NCBI GenBank assembly: GCA_947631405.1
Contig: CANRLC010000001.1
Span: forward strand, 62,001-126,000
Source: an uncultured Clostridia bacterium
GTDB taxonomy: Bacteria > Bacillota > Clostridia > Christensenellales > Aristaeellaceae
Length of the DNA: 64,000 nucleotides
Direction of reading: 5' to 3'
Made by a program: the position numbers and the translations under genes. The notes below the pieces were generated by a model, which was not told the origin of the DNA, made no database searches, and saw nothing but the letters and a program-made list of their open reading frames with translations. Below, piece by piece: positions 37,148-46,812 of this stretch (positions are counted from its first letter, which is position 1; each line of letters starts with the position of its first letter).

Positions 37148-38095
37148 TTACGCTTCCTGTTCCTTCGCCGCCGCCCAATCCGCCCGGATTGCGCGCTCTA
37201 AGGCGTCTTCCAGCGCCGCCTCGTCGGGATAGTCCGTCACGTCGAACCAGCGGACGCGCTCGTCCCGGCGAAACCACGTCCACTGGCGCTTGGCGTAGCG
37301 ACGCGATCCCTGCTTGACGAGCGCCACGGCGCGCTCCATCGTCGTCTCCCCGCGCAGCGCGGCGGCGATCTCCTTGTAGCCGATGGCCTGCATCGGCCCG
37401 CCCGTCTCCTGCGGCGGGACGCCCTGCGCGAGCAGCGCCTCGACCTCGCCGACCAGCCCGCCTTCGATCATCGCGTCCACGCGCGCGTCGATGCGGGCGT
37501 AGAGCGCCTCCCTCGGCATCGTCAGCCCGTAGACCTCCACATGGTACGGCCCCTCGCGGCGCTCGTCCTGCCCACGCGGCGCGCCCGCCAGCTCCAGCGC
37601 GCGGATCACGCGGCGCGCGTCGTTGGGATGCAGCCGCGCGGCGGCCTGCGGGTCGATCTCGGCCAGCCGCGCGTGCAGCCGCTGCCGGCCGCCCGGCTCC
37701 TCCGCCTCGCGCCGCAGCCGCTCGCGCAGCGCCTCGTCCGCCCCGCGCTCCCCCAACCGCAGTTCATAGCTGACCGCCTGCAAATACAGCCCCGTACCGC
37801 CGACCAGCAGCGGCAGCTTTCCCCTTGCGAGGATGCCGTCAAACGCCGCGAAGGCCATCTCGCGATAGCGCGCGGTGGTGAACGTCTCGCGCGGGTCGGC
37901 GACGTCGAGCAGGTGATGCGGCGCGGCCTGCCGCTCCGAGGCGCTGGGCTTGGCGGTGCCGATGTCCATGCCGCGATAGACCTGCATCGAGTCCATCGAG
38001 ACGATCTCGGCGTTCAGCCGCGCACACAGGCCGATGGCCGCGCGCGTCTTGCCCACGCCCGTCGGCCCCACCAGCGCGGCGATCATCGGCTTCAT
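37148..38095 (-). CDS. miaA: tRNA dimethylallyltransferase
   Basis: 315 residues. Adds dimethylallyl to N6 of A37 in tRNAs reading UNN codons. P-loop [17 protein letters not shown], catalytic Asp in SMDSMQVYRGMDIGTAKP, VGGTGLYLQAVSY, HPNDARRVIRALE, and IGYKEIAAALRGE with RRYAKRQWTWFRRD. Length normal. Last gene of the mutS-mutL-miaA arrangement; miaB, which acts on its product, is 5 kb upstream in the same run. Confidence 0.97.
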   Translation of the reverse strand: MKPMIAALVGPTGVGKTRAAIGLCARLNAEIVSMDSMQVYRGMDIGTAKPSASERQAAPHHLLDVADPRETFTTARYREMAFAAFDGILARGKLPLLVGGTGLYLQAVSYELRLGERGADEALRERLRREAEEPGGRQRLHARLAEIDPQAAARLHPNDARRVIRALELAGAPRGQDERREGPYHVEVYGLTMPREALYARIDARVDAMIEGGLVGEVEALLAQGVPPQETGGPMQAIGYKEIAAALRGETTMERAVALVKQGSRRYAKRQWTWFRRDERVRWFDVTDYPDEAALEDALERAIRADWAAAKEQEA

Positions 38096-38123
38096 CGCGC
38101 CGCCCCCTTTCCTGCGTCCTGCG

Positions 38124-40175
38124 TCAGTTGTTGATTCGCCTGAACTTCTTTTCCAGCTCCGTGCGCGTGAGCGCCACGACGAGCGGGCGGCCGTGCGGGC
38201 AGGTTGGCGGCGCGCCGGAGGCGAGCATGTCCGACAGCAGCGGGCGGATCTCCTCCAGACTCAACTTGTCGCCGCCCTTGACGGCCTTCTTGCAGGCCAT
38301 TTGGAGGATCGCGTCGCGGCGCTTCTGCTGCGTCGCCAGCACGCGAAGCTCGCCCAGCCTGTCGATCAGGTCGAGGAACGCGTCCCTCCCCTGCGGCGCG
38401 CCCAGCACGTTGGGCACCGCGCGCAGCTGCAGCGCGTTGTCGCCGAACGGCTCCACGTCGTAGCCCGCCGCGCGAATCTCCTCGGCGTAGACCTCGATCT
38501 TCGCGCGATCCTGTGGCGTGACGTGGATCACCTGCGGCGGCAGGAGCATCTGCGACCCCACGCCCGCGTCCAGCTCGCGCATCAGCCGCTCGTAGAGGAT
38601 GCGCTCGTGCGCCGCGTGCTGGTCGATCAGCAGGAGCTGCTCGCGGTTTTGCAGGATGATGTAGGTGTCAAACGCCACGCCCACCAGCTGATACCCGGCG
38701 AGCGGATCCGCCTGCTTGGGGGCTTCGCGCTCAAAGAGCGTCTCCTGCACGGGCGCGGCGGGCTTTTCCGCAGCCGCGCTTGGGTTGCGTGTCGCGGCCT
38801 GCTTCGGCGTCTCGCCGGGCATCGGCGCGCTGAGCGGCAAAAAGCCCATGTTCCCTTGGGGCGACGCGGGCACGGCCGACTCGCGCAGCGCGGCCGCGCC
38901 AAAGTGCTTGGCGACCATCGCGCTGAACTGCGCGTGCTCCTGCGCGTCCGGCTTAGCGGGCGGTTTTTCGGGCGGTTTTTCGGGCGACGTCTCAGGCGCG
39001 GGCTGGGGCGCTTTCGCCTCCTCGCGCTGCGCGCGCAGCGCCTCGCGGGCGAGGGCCGCGCCCTCCTCCGTCGCCGTGTCGATCACCCGCACGACCGCCG
39101 GGGCGGGCGTCGGCGGCGCGCTCTGCGCCTCCGGCTCCGGCGCGAGCGTGACGCGCGGCGCGCTCTCCACGGGCGACGCGCCGAGGCTGTCCTCGATCGC
39201 GCCGCGAACGCTCTGGTAGATCAGCCGCTCGTCGCTAAAGCGCACCTCCAGCTTGTTGGGGTGGACGTTTACGTCCACCGCCGAGGCGGGCATCTCGATG
39301 TGCAGCACGGCGATCGGGTAGTGCCCGACGGTGAAGCGCTCGCGGCAGGCATCCTCCAGCGCCGAGGTGAGCAGCGGGCTGCGCACGCAGCGCCCGTTGA
39401 CGATGAACGTTTGCCGCGCGCGGTTGGAGCGCGAGAGCGCGCCCACGCCCACCAGCCCCGTCACCGAGACCGCGCCCTCGGAGCGAATCTCCTGCATGGC
39501 AGAGGCGACCTCGCGCCCGTAGAGCGCGAACGCGGCGCTGCGCAATTCCCCGTTGCCGGAGCTTGAAAGCAGCTGTTTGCCGCCGCTGATAAAGCGGAAG
39601 GCGACGTCGGGCCGCGCCAAAATGAGGCGCGAGATGATCTCGGAGACCTTGCCCGCCTCGGTCACGGGCTTTTTGAGGAATTTGAGGCGCACGGGCGTGT
39701 TGTAAAACAGCTCTCTCGCCACGACGGTCGTGCCCTGCGGGCTGGCCGCCTGCGCGATGCTCGTGATGCGCCCGCCTTCGCAGACGGCGCGCGTGCCCGC
39801 CTCCTCCCCGGCGTGGCGGGTCGTCAGCGTGAGCTTGGAGACCGCCGCGATGGACGCCAACGCCTCGCCCCTGAAGCCGAGCGTGTGCAGGTCGAACAGA
39901 TCCTGCGCGGTGCGCAGCTTGCTCGTCGCGTGGCGCTCGAAGGCGAGGCGCACGTCCCGCTCCGGGATGCCTCGCCCGTTGTCGGTCACGCGCAGGTAGG
40001 AGATGCCGCCGTCGCGAATCTCCACCGTGACGCTCGTCGCGCCCGCGTCGAGGCTGTTTTCCACCAGTTCCTTCACGGCGGACGCCGGGTTTTCCACCAC
40101 CTCGCCCGCGGCGATCTTGCCGACGATCTCCTCGCTAAGCCGGAGGATCGGCCGCTCCTGCGTGCTTTCAGCCAT
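38124..40175 (-). CDS. mutL: DNA mismatch repair protein MutL
   Basis: 683 residues. GHKL ATPase N-terminus: IAAGEVVENPASAVKELVENSLDAGAT, RVTDNGRGI, ATSKLRTAQDL, LGFRGEALASIAAVSKL, GTTVVARELFYNTPVRLKFL, and VDVNVHPNKLEVRF. A Pro/Ala/Glu-rich linker (about 330-480) leads to the C-terminal dimerisation domain. The endonuclease motif DQHAAHERILYE is present (about residue 515), and the zinc-site CPHGRPLVV near the end. So this is a nicking MutL, as expected for a bacterium without MutH. Confidence 0.97.
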   Translation of the reverse strand: MAESTQERPILRLSEEIVGKIAAGEVVENPASAVKELVENSLDAGATSVTVEIRDGGISYLRVTDNGRGIPERDVRLAFERHATSKLRTAQDLFDLHTLGFRGEALASIAAVSKLTLTTRHAGEEAGTRAVCEGGRITSIAQAASPQGTTVVARELFYNTPVRLKFLKKPVTEAGKVSEIISRLILARPDVAFRFISGGKQLLSSSGNGELRSAAFALYGREVASAMQEIRSEGAVSVTGLVGVGALSRSNRARQTFIVNGRCVRSPLLTSALEDACRERFTVGHYPIAVLHIEMPASAVDVNVHPNKLEVRFSDERLIYQSVRGAIEDSLGASPVESAPRVTLAPEPEAQSAPPTPAPAVVRVIDTATEEGAALAREALRAQREEAKAPQPAPETSPEKPPEKPPAKPDAQEHAQFSAMVAKHFGAAALRESAVPASPQGNMGFLPLSAPMPGETPKQAATRNPSAAAEKPAAPVQETLFEREAPKQADPLAGYQLVGVAFDTYIILQNREQLLLIDQHAAHERILYERLMRELDAGVGSQMLLPPQVIHVTPQDRAKIEVYAEEIRAAGYDVEPFGDNALQLRAVPNVLGAPQGRDAFLDLIDRLGELRVLATQQKRRDAILQMACKKAVKGGDKLSLEEIRPLLSDMLASGAPPTCPHGRPLVVALTRTELEKKFRRINN

Positions 40176-40197
40176 CGGGGTCTCCTTCTTTCACGAA

Positions 40198-42786
40198 TCA
40201 GGCGCGTCGCGCCTTTTCCTTCAGGGTAAACAGGGTGTTCATCGCGTCGATGGGCGTCATCGCCATCACGTCGAGGGAACGCAGCTCCTCCACCAGCGCC
40301 ATCGCGGGCGTCTCAAAGAGGTTCACCTGCTGCGGCGCGCGGTCGCCGCCGTCGTCGAGGATGTTCTTGCCGAGGCTGCTCAGGTCGTTCGCCTCCAGCC
40401 GCGCCAGGATCTCGTGCGCGCGCAGGACGACGTCCCGCGGCACGCCCGCCAGATGCGCGACGTGGATGCCGAAGCTCTTGTCCGCCCCGCCGCGCTCGAT
40501 CTTGCGCAGGAAGATGACGTCCTCGCCGTGCTCCAAGACGCTGATGCGGTAGTTGACCACGCCCTCCAAGCGCCCCTCCAGCTCGCTCAGCTCGTGATAG
40601 TGGGTGGCGAAGAGCGTCTTCGCGCCGATCTTCTCTTTATCCACGATGTGCTCGACGACCGCCCACGCGATGCTCAGCCCGTCGAAGGTGCTGGTGCCGC
40701 GCCCGATCTCGTCGAGCACAATCAGCGAGCGCGGCGTCGCGCTGCGCAGGATGTGCGCCATCTCGTTCATCTCGACCATGAACGTCGATTGCCCGCTCGC
40801 CAGATCGTCCGACGCGCCCACGCGCGTGAAGATGCGATCGACGATGCCGATCGTCGCGCTGTCCGCCGGGACGAAGCTGCCCATGTGCGCCATCAGCGTG
40901 ATGAGCGCGACCTGCCGCATGTAGGTGCTCTTGCCCGCCATATTGGGGCCGGTGATGATGAGCATGCGGTTTTCGTCCCCGTCCATCAGCGTGCTGTTGG
41001 GCACGAAGCGCTCCTCGCCCGTCATCTCCGCCTCGACGACGGGATGGCGTCCGTTCTCGATGACGAGCCGCCCGTCCTCGGTGATCGTCGGGCGGACGTA
41101 GCCGCCGCGCGTCGCCGCCGCCGCCAGAGAGAGCAGCGCGTCCAGCGTCTTGAGCACCGCCGCCGTGCGCTGGATGCGCGCGATCTGCCCGGAGAGGAAC
41201 TCGCGAATTTCCGAGAAGAGCGCCTGTTCCAGCCGCACGGAACGCTCCTGCGCGCCGAGCACGGTCTCCTCGATCTCGTGCAGCTCCGGCGTCATGTAGC
41301 GCTCGCAGTTGGCGAGGGTCTGCTTGCGCGTGTAGCGGTAGGGCACCTGATCGTAATTGGACTTGGTGACCTCGATGTAGTAGCCGAAGACCTTGTTGTA
41401 CTGGATGCGCAGGTTCTTGATGCCCGTCAGTTCGCGCTCCTTCGCCTCCAGTTCGGCGATCCACTGCCTGCCATTTGCGGACGCGCTGCGCAGCTTGTCC
41501 AGCTCCGGATTGTACGCCTCGCGGATGTAGTGCCCGTCGCTCATGAGCGCGGGCGCGTCCGGGTCGATGGCGCGGGAGAGCAGCTCGACCACGTCGTCAA
41601 GCGGCGTAAGCGCTGCGAGCAGATCGCCCAGCAGCCCCGAGGGGGCAAGCTCCGAAAGCGCCTTCTGGATGGCCGGAACGTGCGAGAGCGAATCCTCCAG
41701 CGCGAGGCAGTCCTTCGCGGTGATCGTGCGGTAGGATACGCGGCTCAAAAGCCGCTCCACGTCGTAGACGTGCGACAGCTCCTCGCGCAGCAGGTCGCTG
41801 ACCATGTCCGCGTCCTTGAGCGCCTGCACGGCGTCCAGCCGCCTGTCGATGTCGGCCTTGACCGCCAGAGGCTGCTCGATGAAGCCGCGCAGCGTCCTGG
41901 CGCCCATCGAGGTGGACGTGCAGTCGAGGATGCCCAGCAGCGAGCCGCGCTTCTGCCGCGAGCGCATGGACTCGGTCAATTCGAGGTTGCGCCTTGCGGT
42001 GTGGTCGAGCATCATGTAGCGCTCGTCGCGGTATTGGGTGATGTTCGTCATGTGCTCGAGGGCGTTCTTCTGCGTCCTCTCCAGATAGCGCATCAGCGCG
42101 CCCGCCGCGCGCACGCCCGCCTTCATGTCGCCGATGCCGAACGCGTCGAGCGACTGCACGGCGAAGTGCTCAAGCAGCGCGGCGCGCGCCTTGCCGAGAT
42201 GGAATTCCTCCGCATCCAGCACGTCCACGGGCAGCGTCGTCGCCTCGGGCGGCAGCGGCGCGTTGGCGATGATCTCCTTGGGCCGGATGCGCGCCAGCTC
42301 GTCCTGAAGGCGGGCGATGCGCTCGATCTCGTAGACGTAAAACTCGCCCGTGGAGACGTCCACAAACGCCAGCCCCGCGCCCTTTCCCTCCGCGCAGACG
42401 CAGAGCAGGTAGCTGTTGCTCCCCTCCTCAAGCATCGACTGCTCGATCACCGTGCCCGGCGTCACCACGCGGATGACGTCCCGGCGAACGATGCCCTTGG
42501 CCAGCGCCGGATCCTCGAGCTGCTCGCAGATGGCGACCTTGTAGCCCTTCTCGATCAGGCGGTTGATGTACGTCTCCGCGCTGTGGAAGGGCACGCCGCA
42601 CATCGGCGCGCGCTCATCCATGCCGCAGTTTTTGCCCGTGAGCGTGAGTTCCAGCTCCCGTGCGGCGAGCTTGGCGTCGTCAAAGAACATCTCGTAAAAG
42701 TCGCCCAGCCGGAAGAAGAGCAGCATCCCCGGATACTTGCTCTTCATCTCCAGATACTGCCTCATCATCGGCGTCATCGAAGCCAT
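40198..42786 (-). CDS. mutS: DNA mismatch repair protein MutS
   Basis: 862 residues. Mismatch-recognition domain with the Phe-X-Glu motif in FFRLGDFYEMFFDDA, connector, lever (NLELTESMRSRQKRGSLLGILDCTSTSMGARTLRGFIEQPL), then the ABC ATPase: Walker A TGPNMAGKSTYMRQVALI, signature SLIVLDEIGRGTSTFDGLSIAWAVVEHI, and the FATHYHELSELEGRLEGVVN block. C-terminal helix-turn-helix and NTLFTLKEKARRA complete it. It precedes mutL by 22 nt. Confidence 0.98.
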   Translation of the reverse strand: MASMTPMMRQYLEMKSKYPGMLLFFRLGDFYEMFFDDAKLAARELELTLTGKNCGMDERAPMCGVPFHSAETYINRLIEKGYKVAICEQLEDPALAKGIVRRDVIRVVTPGTVIEQSMLEEGSNSYLLCVCAEGKGAGLAFVDVSTGEFYVYEIERIARLQDELARIRPKEIIANAPLPPEATTLPVDVLDAEEFHLGKARAALLEHFAVQSLDAFGIGDMKAGVRAAGALMRYLERTQKNALEHMTNITQYRDERYMMLDHTARRNLELTESMRSRQKRGSLLGILDCTSTSMGARTLRGFIEQPLAVKADIDRRLDAVQALKDADMVSDLLREELSHVYDVERLLSRVSYRTITAKDCLALEDSLSHVPAIQKALSELAPSGLLGDLLAALTPLDDVVELLSRAIDPDAPALMSDGHYIREAYNPELDKLRSASANGRQWIAELEAKERELTGIKNLRIQYNKVFGYYIEVTKSNYDQVPYRYTRKQTLANCERYMTPELHEIEETVLGAQERSVRLEQALFSEIREFLSGQIARIQRTAAVLKTLDALLSLAAAATRGGYVRPTITEDGRLVIENGRHPVVEAEMTGEERFVPNSTLMDGDENRMLIITGPNMAGKSTYMRQVALITLMAHMGSFVPADSATIGIVDRIFTRVGASDDLASGQSTFMVEMNEMAHILRSATPRSLIVLDEIGRGTSTFDGLSIAWAVVEHIVDKEKIGAKTLFATHYHELSELEGRLEGVVNYRISVLEHGEDVIFLRKIERGGADKSFGIHVAHLAGVPRDVVLRAHEILARLEANDLSSLGKNILDDGGDRAPQQVNLFETPAMALVEELRSLDVMAMTPIDAMNTLFTLKEKARRA

Positions 42787-42828
42787 GCTTTCCTCCGTAT
42801 CGCCCGTCGTATCGCGCCGGTCGCGCGC

Positions 42829-43221
42829 TTATTTGCAGCCGCCGCATGCGGCGCAGTTGCCCGTGCAGCCGCCCTGCTCCGGTTCCCCGGCGATCAGGGA
42901 CTCCAATATGCGGTTCACCTGCGTCATCAGCCGCGAAAAGCGCTGCCTCGCCTCGGTCATCGCCTCGGCGGCGGGCATCGCGTTCATCTGCCGCTGCAGT
43001 TCGTCCATCTCCATCCCGCAGCGGGCGATGGCCTCGGCGTCCGGCTCGGGCGCGTGCATGTGCTCGTCCAGCTCGGCCTTGATTTCCAGATAGCGGCCCG
43101 TCGCGGCGGCGAGCGCCGGATCCGCGGTCGCGGCGCGCTCGGCCTTTTGCATGTTTTGAAACTCCTCCGAGGCGACGATCGCCTCGCCTAGCGCCCTCGC
43201 GCAGTCGATCACAGTACCCAT
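42829..43221 (-). CDS. YlbF/YmcA family protein with C-terminal Cys cluster
   Basis: 130 residues. The helical body (ARALGEAIVASEEFQNMQKAERAATADPALAA, then EMDELQRQMNAMPAAEAMTEARQRFSRLMTQVNRILESLIAG) matches the YlbF/YmcA fold. The C-terminus ends in four cysteines, GGCTGNCAACGGCK. In B. subtilis YlbF, YmcA and YaaT form the Ric complex, which binds [4Fe-4S] clusters and directs RNase Y processing; ymcA also adjoins miaB (ymcB) there. The Cys tail here could be a cluster ligand. It is 11 nt downstream of miaB. Confidence 0.88.
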   Translation of the reverse strand: MGTVIDCARALGEAIVASEEFQNMQKAERAATADPALAAATGRYLEIKAELDEHMHAPEPDAEAIARCGMEMDELQRQMNAMPAAEAMTEARQRFSRLMTQVNRILESLIAGEPEQGGCTGNCAACGGCK

Positions 43222-43232
43222 GCGTTTCCTCC

Positions 43233-44648
43233 TTATTTTCTGAGAAGACGCTCGCCGCGCAGCGTGCTCTCGCCCGCCGACGTGACGCGCACCGGGACGA
43301 TCTGCCCGATGAGGCTGCAGTCTCCCCCAAAGTTCACGGTGATGTTTTGCGGGTTCTTGCCCGCGACTTGGTTTTCATCCCGGCGGGACGGCTCGTCCAC
43401 CAGCACGAGCTGCTCGCGCCCGATGTAGCGCGCGAAGCGCTCGCGGGTGATCTCCTTTTGCAGCGCGATCAGCTTCTGGATGCGCCGCGAGGAGACCTCC
43501 TCCGGGATCTGGTCGGGCATCGCCGCGGCGCGCGTGCCCACGCGCGGCGAATAGACGAAGGTGAACGCGCTGTCGTAGCCGACCTGCCGCACCAGCGAGC
43601 AGGTCTCCTCAAAGTCCTCCTCCGTCTCGCCCGGGTAGCCGACGATGAGGTCGGTGGTCAGGCTGATGTCCGGCACCTTTGCGCGCAGCGCCTCGACGCG
43701 GCGCAGGTAATCCTCCCGCGTGTAGCGGCGGTTCATCGAGCGCAGGATGCGATCGCTGCCGTGCTGCACGGGCAGGTGGAGCGCCGGGCAGACGTGCTTC
43801 GCCGTGGCCATCACGTCGATCAGCTCGTCCGACAAGTCCTTGGGATGCGAGGTCATGAAGCGGATGCGATCGATGCCCACGCCGTCAAGCGCCGCGAGCA
43901 GCTGCGCAAAGGACCGCTCCCCCTCCACGTCCAGCCCGTAGGAGTTGACGTTTTGCCCCAGCAGCATGATCTCCTTGACGCCCTCGTCGCGCAGGCGCTT
44001 CGCCTCCTCGAGGATGCGCGCGCTCGCGCGAGAGCGCTCCCGGCCGCGCACATACGGCACGATGCAGTAGGAGCAGAAGTTGTTGCAGCCGTACATGATC
44101 GTGATGTACGCCCGGTGCGGACACGCGCGGTATACCGGCAAATCCTCCGGGATGCCCGCCTCCTCCTCGCCGAGGATCTCGACCACGCGACGGCGGCTTT
44201 GCACCGCCGTGAGCAGCAGTTGCGGGAACCTGTACAGGTTGTGCGTGCCGAAGGCCAGATCGACGAACGGGTACTGGCGCAGCACCTGCTCGCCCATGCC
44301 GCTCTGCTGCATCATGCAGCCGCAGACCGCGACCATCATCTGCGGGCGGCGCTTTTTGAGTTCCTTCAGCCACACCACGTTGCCCAGCGCGCGGCGCTGC
44401 GCGTTGTCGCGCACGCAGCAGGTGTTGAAGATCACAAAGTCCGCGTCCTCGCGGCTCTGCGCCTCGCTCAGGCCCATCTCGCGGAGCATGCCCGCGAGCG
44501 TCTCGCTGTCGTGCGCGTTCATCTGGCAGCCGTAGGTGACCACGCAGTAGGTCTGCGGGCGCTCGGGCAGCTCGGCGAACGCGCGCATCGCCTCGCGCTG
44601 GCGCTCGATCTCGAGCGCGGGCAGCTCCAGCGGCTCTGTTCTTTTCAT
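43233..44648 (-). CDS. miaB: tRNA-2-methylthio-N6-dimethylallyladenosine synthase
   Basis: 471 residues from ATG 44648 (the open frame extends upstream over the RNase gene in another frame). Radical-SAM methylthiotransferase acting on i6A37 of tRNA. N-terminal UPF0004 domain with three cluster cysteines (TYGCQMNAHDSE, FNTCCVRDNAQ, VAVCGCMMQQ), radical SAM CxxxCxxC in YGCNNFCSYCIVPYVRGRERSR, and a C-terminal TRAM domain (about 405-470). Works after MiaA, encoded in the same run. Confidence 0.97.
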   Translation of the reverse strand: MKRTEPLELPALEIERQREAMRAFAELPERPQTYCVVTYGCQMNAHDSETLAGMLREMGLSEAQSREDADFVIFNTCCVRDNAQRRALGNVVWLKELKKRRPQMMVAVCGCMMQQSGMGEQVLRQYPFVDLAFGTHNLYRFPQLLLTAVQSRRRVVEILGEEEAGIPEDLPVYRACPHRAYITIMYGCNNFCSYCIVPYVRGRERSRASARILEEAKRLRDEGVKEIMLLGQNVNSYGLDVEGERSFAQLLAALDGVGIDRIRFMTSHPKDLSDELIDVMATAKHVCPALHLPVQHGSDRILRSMNRRYTREDYLRRVEALRAKVPDISLTTDLIVGYPGETEEDFEETCSLVRQVGYDSAFTFVYSPRVGTRAAAMPDQIPEEVSSRRIQKLIALQKEITRERFARYIGREQLVLVDEPSRRDENQVAGKNPQNITVNFGGDCSLIGQIVPVRVTSAGESTLRGERLLRK

Positions 44649-44650
44649 GT

Positions 44651-46114
44651 CTATGCTCCCTTCGGCGGGGCCAGCCGTGCCGCACCCTGCGGCGGCGGCA
44701 TGCCCTGCCCCAACTGCTCGATGATATAGGGTTCGCCCGCGCGCGCATCGCACAGCGCGTACACGTCGGCGTCGCGCGCCGGGGACGGCAGAGTGGCCAA
44801 CTCGCGCGCGGTCTTCGCGCCGCAACTCACGAGGAACGGCCCCCGCTGCCCGGAAAGCGCCATCCGCCGCACCTCGCGCAGCGCGCGCAGCGCGATCTCC
44901 CGCGCCGAGAGCACCGCGCCCGCGCCGCGGCAGCGGCCGCACGGCGCACACAGGCGGCTGGAGAGCGGCGGCTCCACGCGGCGGCGCGTCAGCTCCACGA
45001 GGCCGAGGCGCGTCATGCCCTCAACCGTCACGCCCGCGCGGTCATTTGCGGTCGCCTCGCGCAGGCAAGAGAGCACCTGTTCGCGGCGCTCCGGCGCGGC
45101 GAGGTCGATCATGTCGATCACGACCACTCCGCCGATGCCCCGCAATCGAAGCTGGCGGGCGATCTCCCGCGCCGCCTCCAGATCGACCCGCAAGGCCGTC
45201 TCCTCTTCGTCGCGTCCTTTGACCATGCGCGCGGAGTTGACGTCGATCACCGTCATCGCCTCGGCGGCGTCGAAGACGATCTCCCCGCCGCATGGCAGCG
45301 GCACGCGCCGCGCGAGGGCCTGCTCGATCCCGCGCTCGACGCCCAGCAAGTCGAAGAGCGCGAGACCGTGCGCGGCCTCGTCGTACAGCTCGATGCGAGT
45401 GCCTGCGGAAATCCCCCCGGCGCTTTGCCGCTCGCGCAGCAGCGAAAGCAGCGCTTCGTCATTGACCGTGACGCGCGCGAGGCGCGACCCGCCCAGATCG
45501 CGCGCGAGGCGCAGCGCGAGCGGCTCGCGGTCCAGCAGCAGCCCGGGCGCGGCGCGGCCCTTGGCCATCTCCAGCGCCCGCGACCAGCGCGCGGCGAGCG
45601 CCTGCGCCTCTTCCATGAGCGGCGCTTCGTCTGCGGCGGCGGTGCGCACGATGAGACCGCAGCCCGCGGGGCAGGCCGCCCCGGCGCGCTCGATCAGCCT
45701 CGCGCGCAGCGCCTCGTCGCTGATCTTCGCGGAGACGCGCACGCCCGCCTCGCCCGGCAGCAGCACCAGCCGCTCGCCCGCGAGCGTCGGCCTGTCCGTG
45801 ACGCGCATTCCCTTGCTGGTCACGCTCTGCCCGGCCGCGCCCTGCACGATCAGCATTTCGCCCGGGCGATAGACCGCGCCCTCGCGCAGCGGCAAAAACG
45901 CGTTGCGCGCCAGACCGATGTCCACAAACGCCGCACAGACCGACGGTCTGACTGCCTGTACGCAGCCCAGATACAGACCTTCGGTCTGCTCCTGCTCTCC
46001 GTCGCGCTCCTCGTGCAGCTCGACCAGCGCGCCTCCCTCGAAGACCGCGGCGCGCGTGCCGCCCAGCGCGCACTCGACGGCGATCTCGCGATCCGCCTCG
46101 CCCGCGCGCTCCAT
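44651..46114 (-). CDS. rng: Ribonuclease E/G family endoribonuclease
   Basis: 487 residues from ATG 46114, 8 nt after the DUF2344 stop. RNase G-like catalytic core without the long RNase E scaffold. S1-type domain (LYLGCVQAVRPSVCAAFVDIGLARNAFLPL), 5'-sensor region (VSAKISDEALRARLIE, GLIVRTAA), catalytic Asp motifs MTVIDVNSARMVKG and GGVVVIDMIDL, and a zinc-link-like CAPCGRCRGAG. Role in rRNA and mRNA 5'-end processing. RNase E/G beside a TIGR03960 radical SAM and DUF2344 is a recurrent clostridial order. Confidence 0.93.
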   Translation of the reverse strand: MERAGEADREIAVECALGGTRAAVFEGGALVELHEERDGEQEQTEGLYLGCVQAVRPSVCAAFVDIGLARNAFLPLREGAVYRPGEMLIVQGAAGQSVTSKGMRVTDRPTLAGERLVLLPGEAGVRVSAKISDEALRARLIERAGAACPAGCGLIVRTAAADEAPLMEEAQALAARWSRALEMAKGRAAPGLLLDREPLALRLARDLGGSRLARVTVNDEALLSLLRERQSAGGISAGTRIELYDEAAHGLALFDLLGVERGIEQALARRVPLPCGGEIVFDAAEAMTVIDVNSARMVKGRDEEETALRVDLEAAREIARQLRLRGIGGVVVIDMIDLAAPERREQVLSCLREATANDRAGVTVEGMTRLGLVELTRRRVEPPLSSRLCAPCGRCRGAGAVLSAREIALRALREVRRMALSGQRGPFLVSCGAKTARELATLPSPARDADVYALCDARAGEPYIIEQLGQGMPPPQGAARLAPPKGA

Positions 46115-46122
46115 GCCGCGCC

Positions 46123-46812
46123 TCACAGGTCGATCAGCGGCACGGCTCGCCCGTCCGCCGCGACGCCCAGCAGTCCCGTGCGCCGGATGCGGCAGACCGG
46201 CATCTCCGCCCCCGCGAAGGTACACAGGCTCGACAAAAGCAGCTCCGGTTTGAGCGTAGCCGCCTCCACAAAGGAGACGCGCATCGTGAGCCGCGCGTCC
46301 TCGCCCGCGGTTTTGGCGGTCAGATCGTGGATCATCGGCCTGATGTCCACCAGCGTCTCGCGCGTCTTGCTCTTGCGCAGCGCCATGATCTGCGATTGCG
46401 CCAGATAATCCGGCACGGCCCCGGCGATGCGCGCGGCGTCCCCGCCTGCGAGTTCCACGCTGTACGCTGCCTGCGCGAGCGCCGCGCCCAGCTTGGGGAA
46501 GCGGTCGTCCACCAGCCGCACGCGCTCGGCGGGCAGCGTCGGCGGGAGCACGGCGTTCATCCGCGCAAGGCACTCCGCCTCCGTCAGCGCGCCCTCCTGC
46601 GCCTCCAGCGCGACGTCCAGCAGCTCCGCATCGCCCGGAACGCCCGTGGAGAGCGCCGAGGCGAAGGACATGACGATGTGCGGGTTAAACCCGCTCGAAT
46701 AGCGCACCGGCAGGCCGCTGCGTCGCAGCGCGCGCTGCATCGTGCGCTGCAGGTCGAGCAGGCCCAGATGGCGCACCGTGTCGGTCTTGGCGAATTGCAA
46801 TAACATCCTCAT
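46123..46812 (-). CDS. DUF2344 / radical-SAM-linked protein (TIGR03936-like)
   Basis: 229 residues from ATG 46812, overlapping the stop of the radical SAM gene (ATGA); GTG 46824 is an alternative. Begins MLLQFAKTDTVRHLGLLDLQRTMQRALRRSGLPVRYSSGFNPHIVMSFASALSTGVPGDAELLDV, the typical opening of this family, in which some members are fused to the radical SAM partner. Function unknown; conserved association with TIGR03960 proteins and RNase E/G suggests a role in RNA modification or processing. Confidence 0.92.
   Translation of the reverse strand: MRMLLQFAKTDTVRHLGLLDLQRTMQRALRRSGLPVRYSSGFNPHIVMSFASALSTGVPGDAELLDVALEAQEGALTEAECLARMNAVLPPTLPAERVRLVDDRFPKLGAALAQAAYSVELAGGDAARIAGAVPDYLAQSQIMALRKSKTRETLVDIRPMIHDLTAKTAGEDARLTMRVSFVEAATLKPELLLSSLCTFAGAEMPVCRIRRTGLLGVAADGRAVPLIDL

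Noticed and set aside
40003-43191. A 1062-residue open frame on the + strand
   Set aside because: Antisense to mutS, mutL and the YlbF gene. Low-complexity His/Arg/Leu composition, no motif; a GC artefact.
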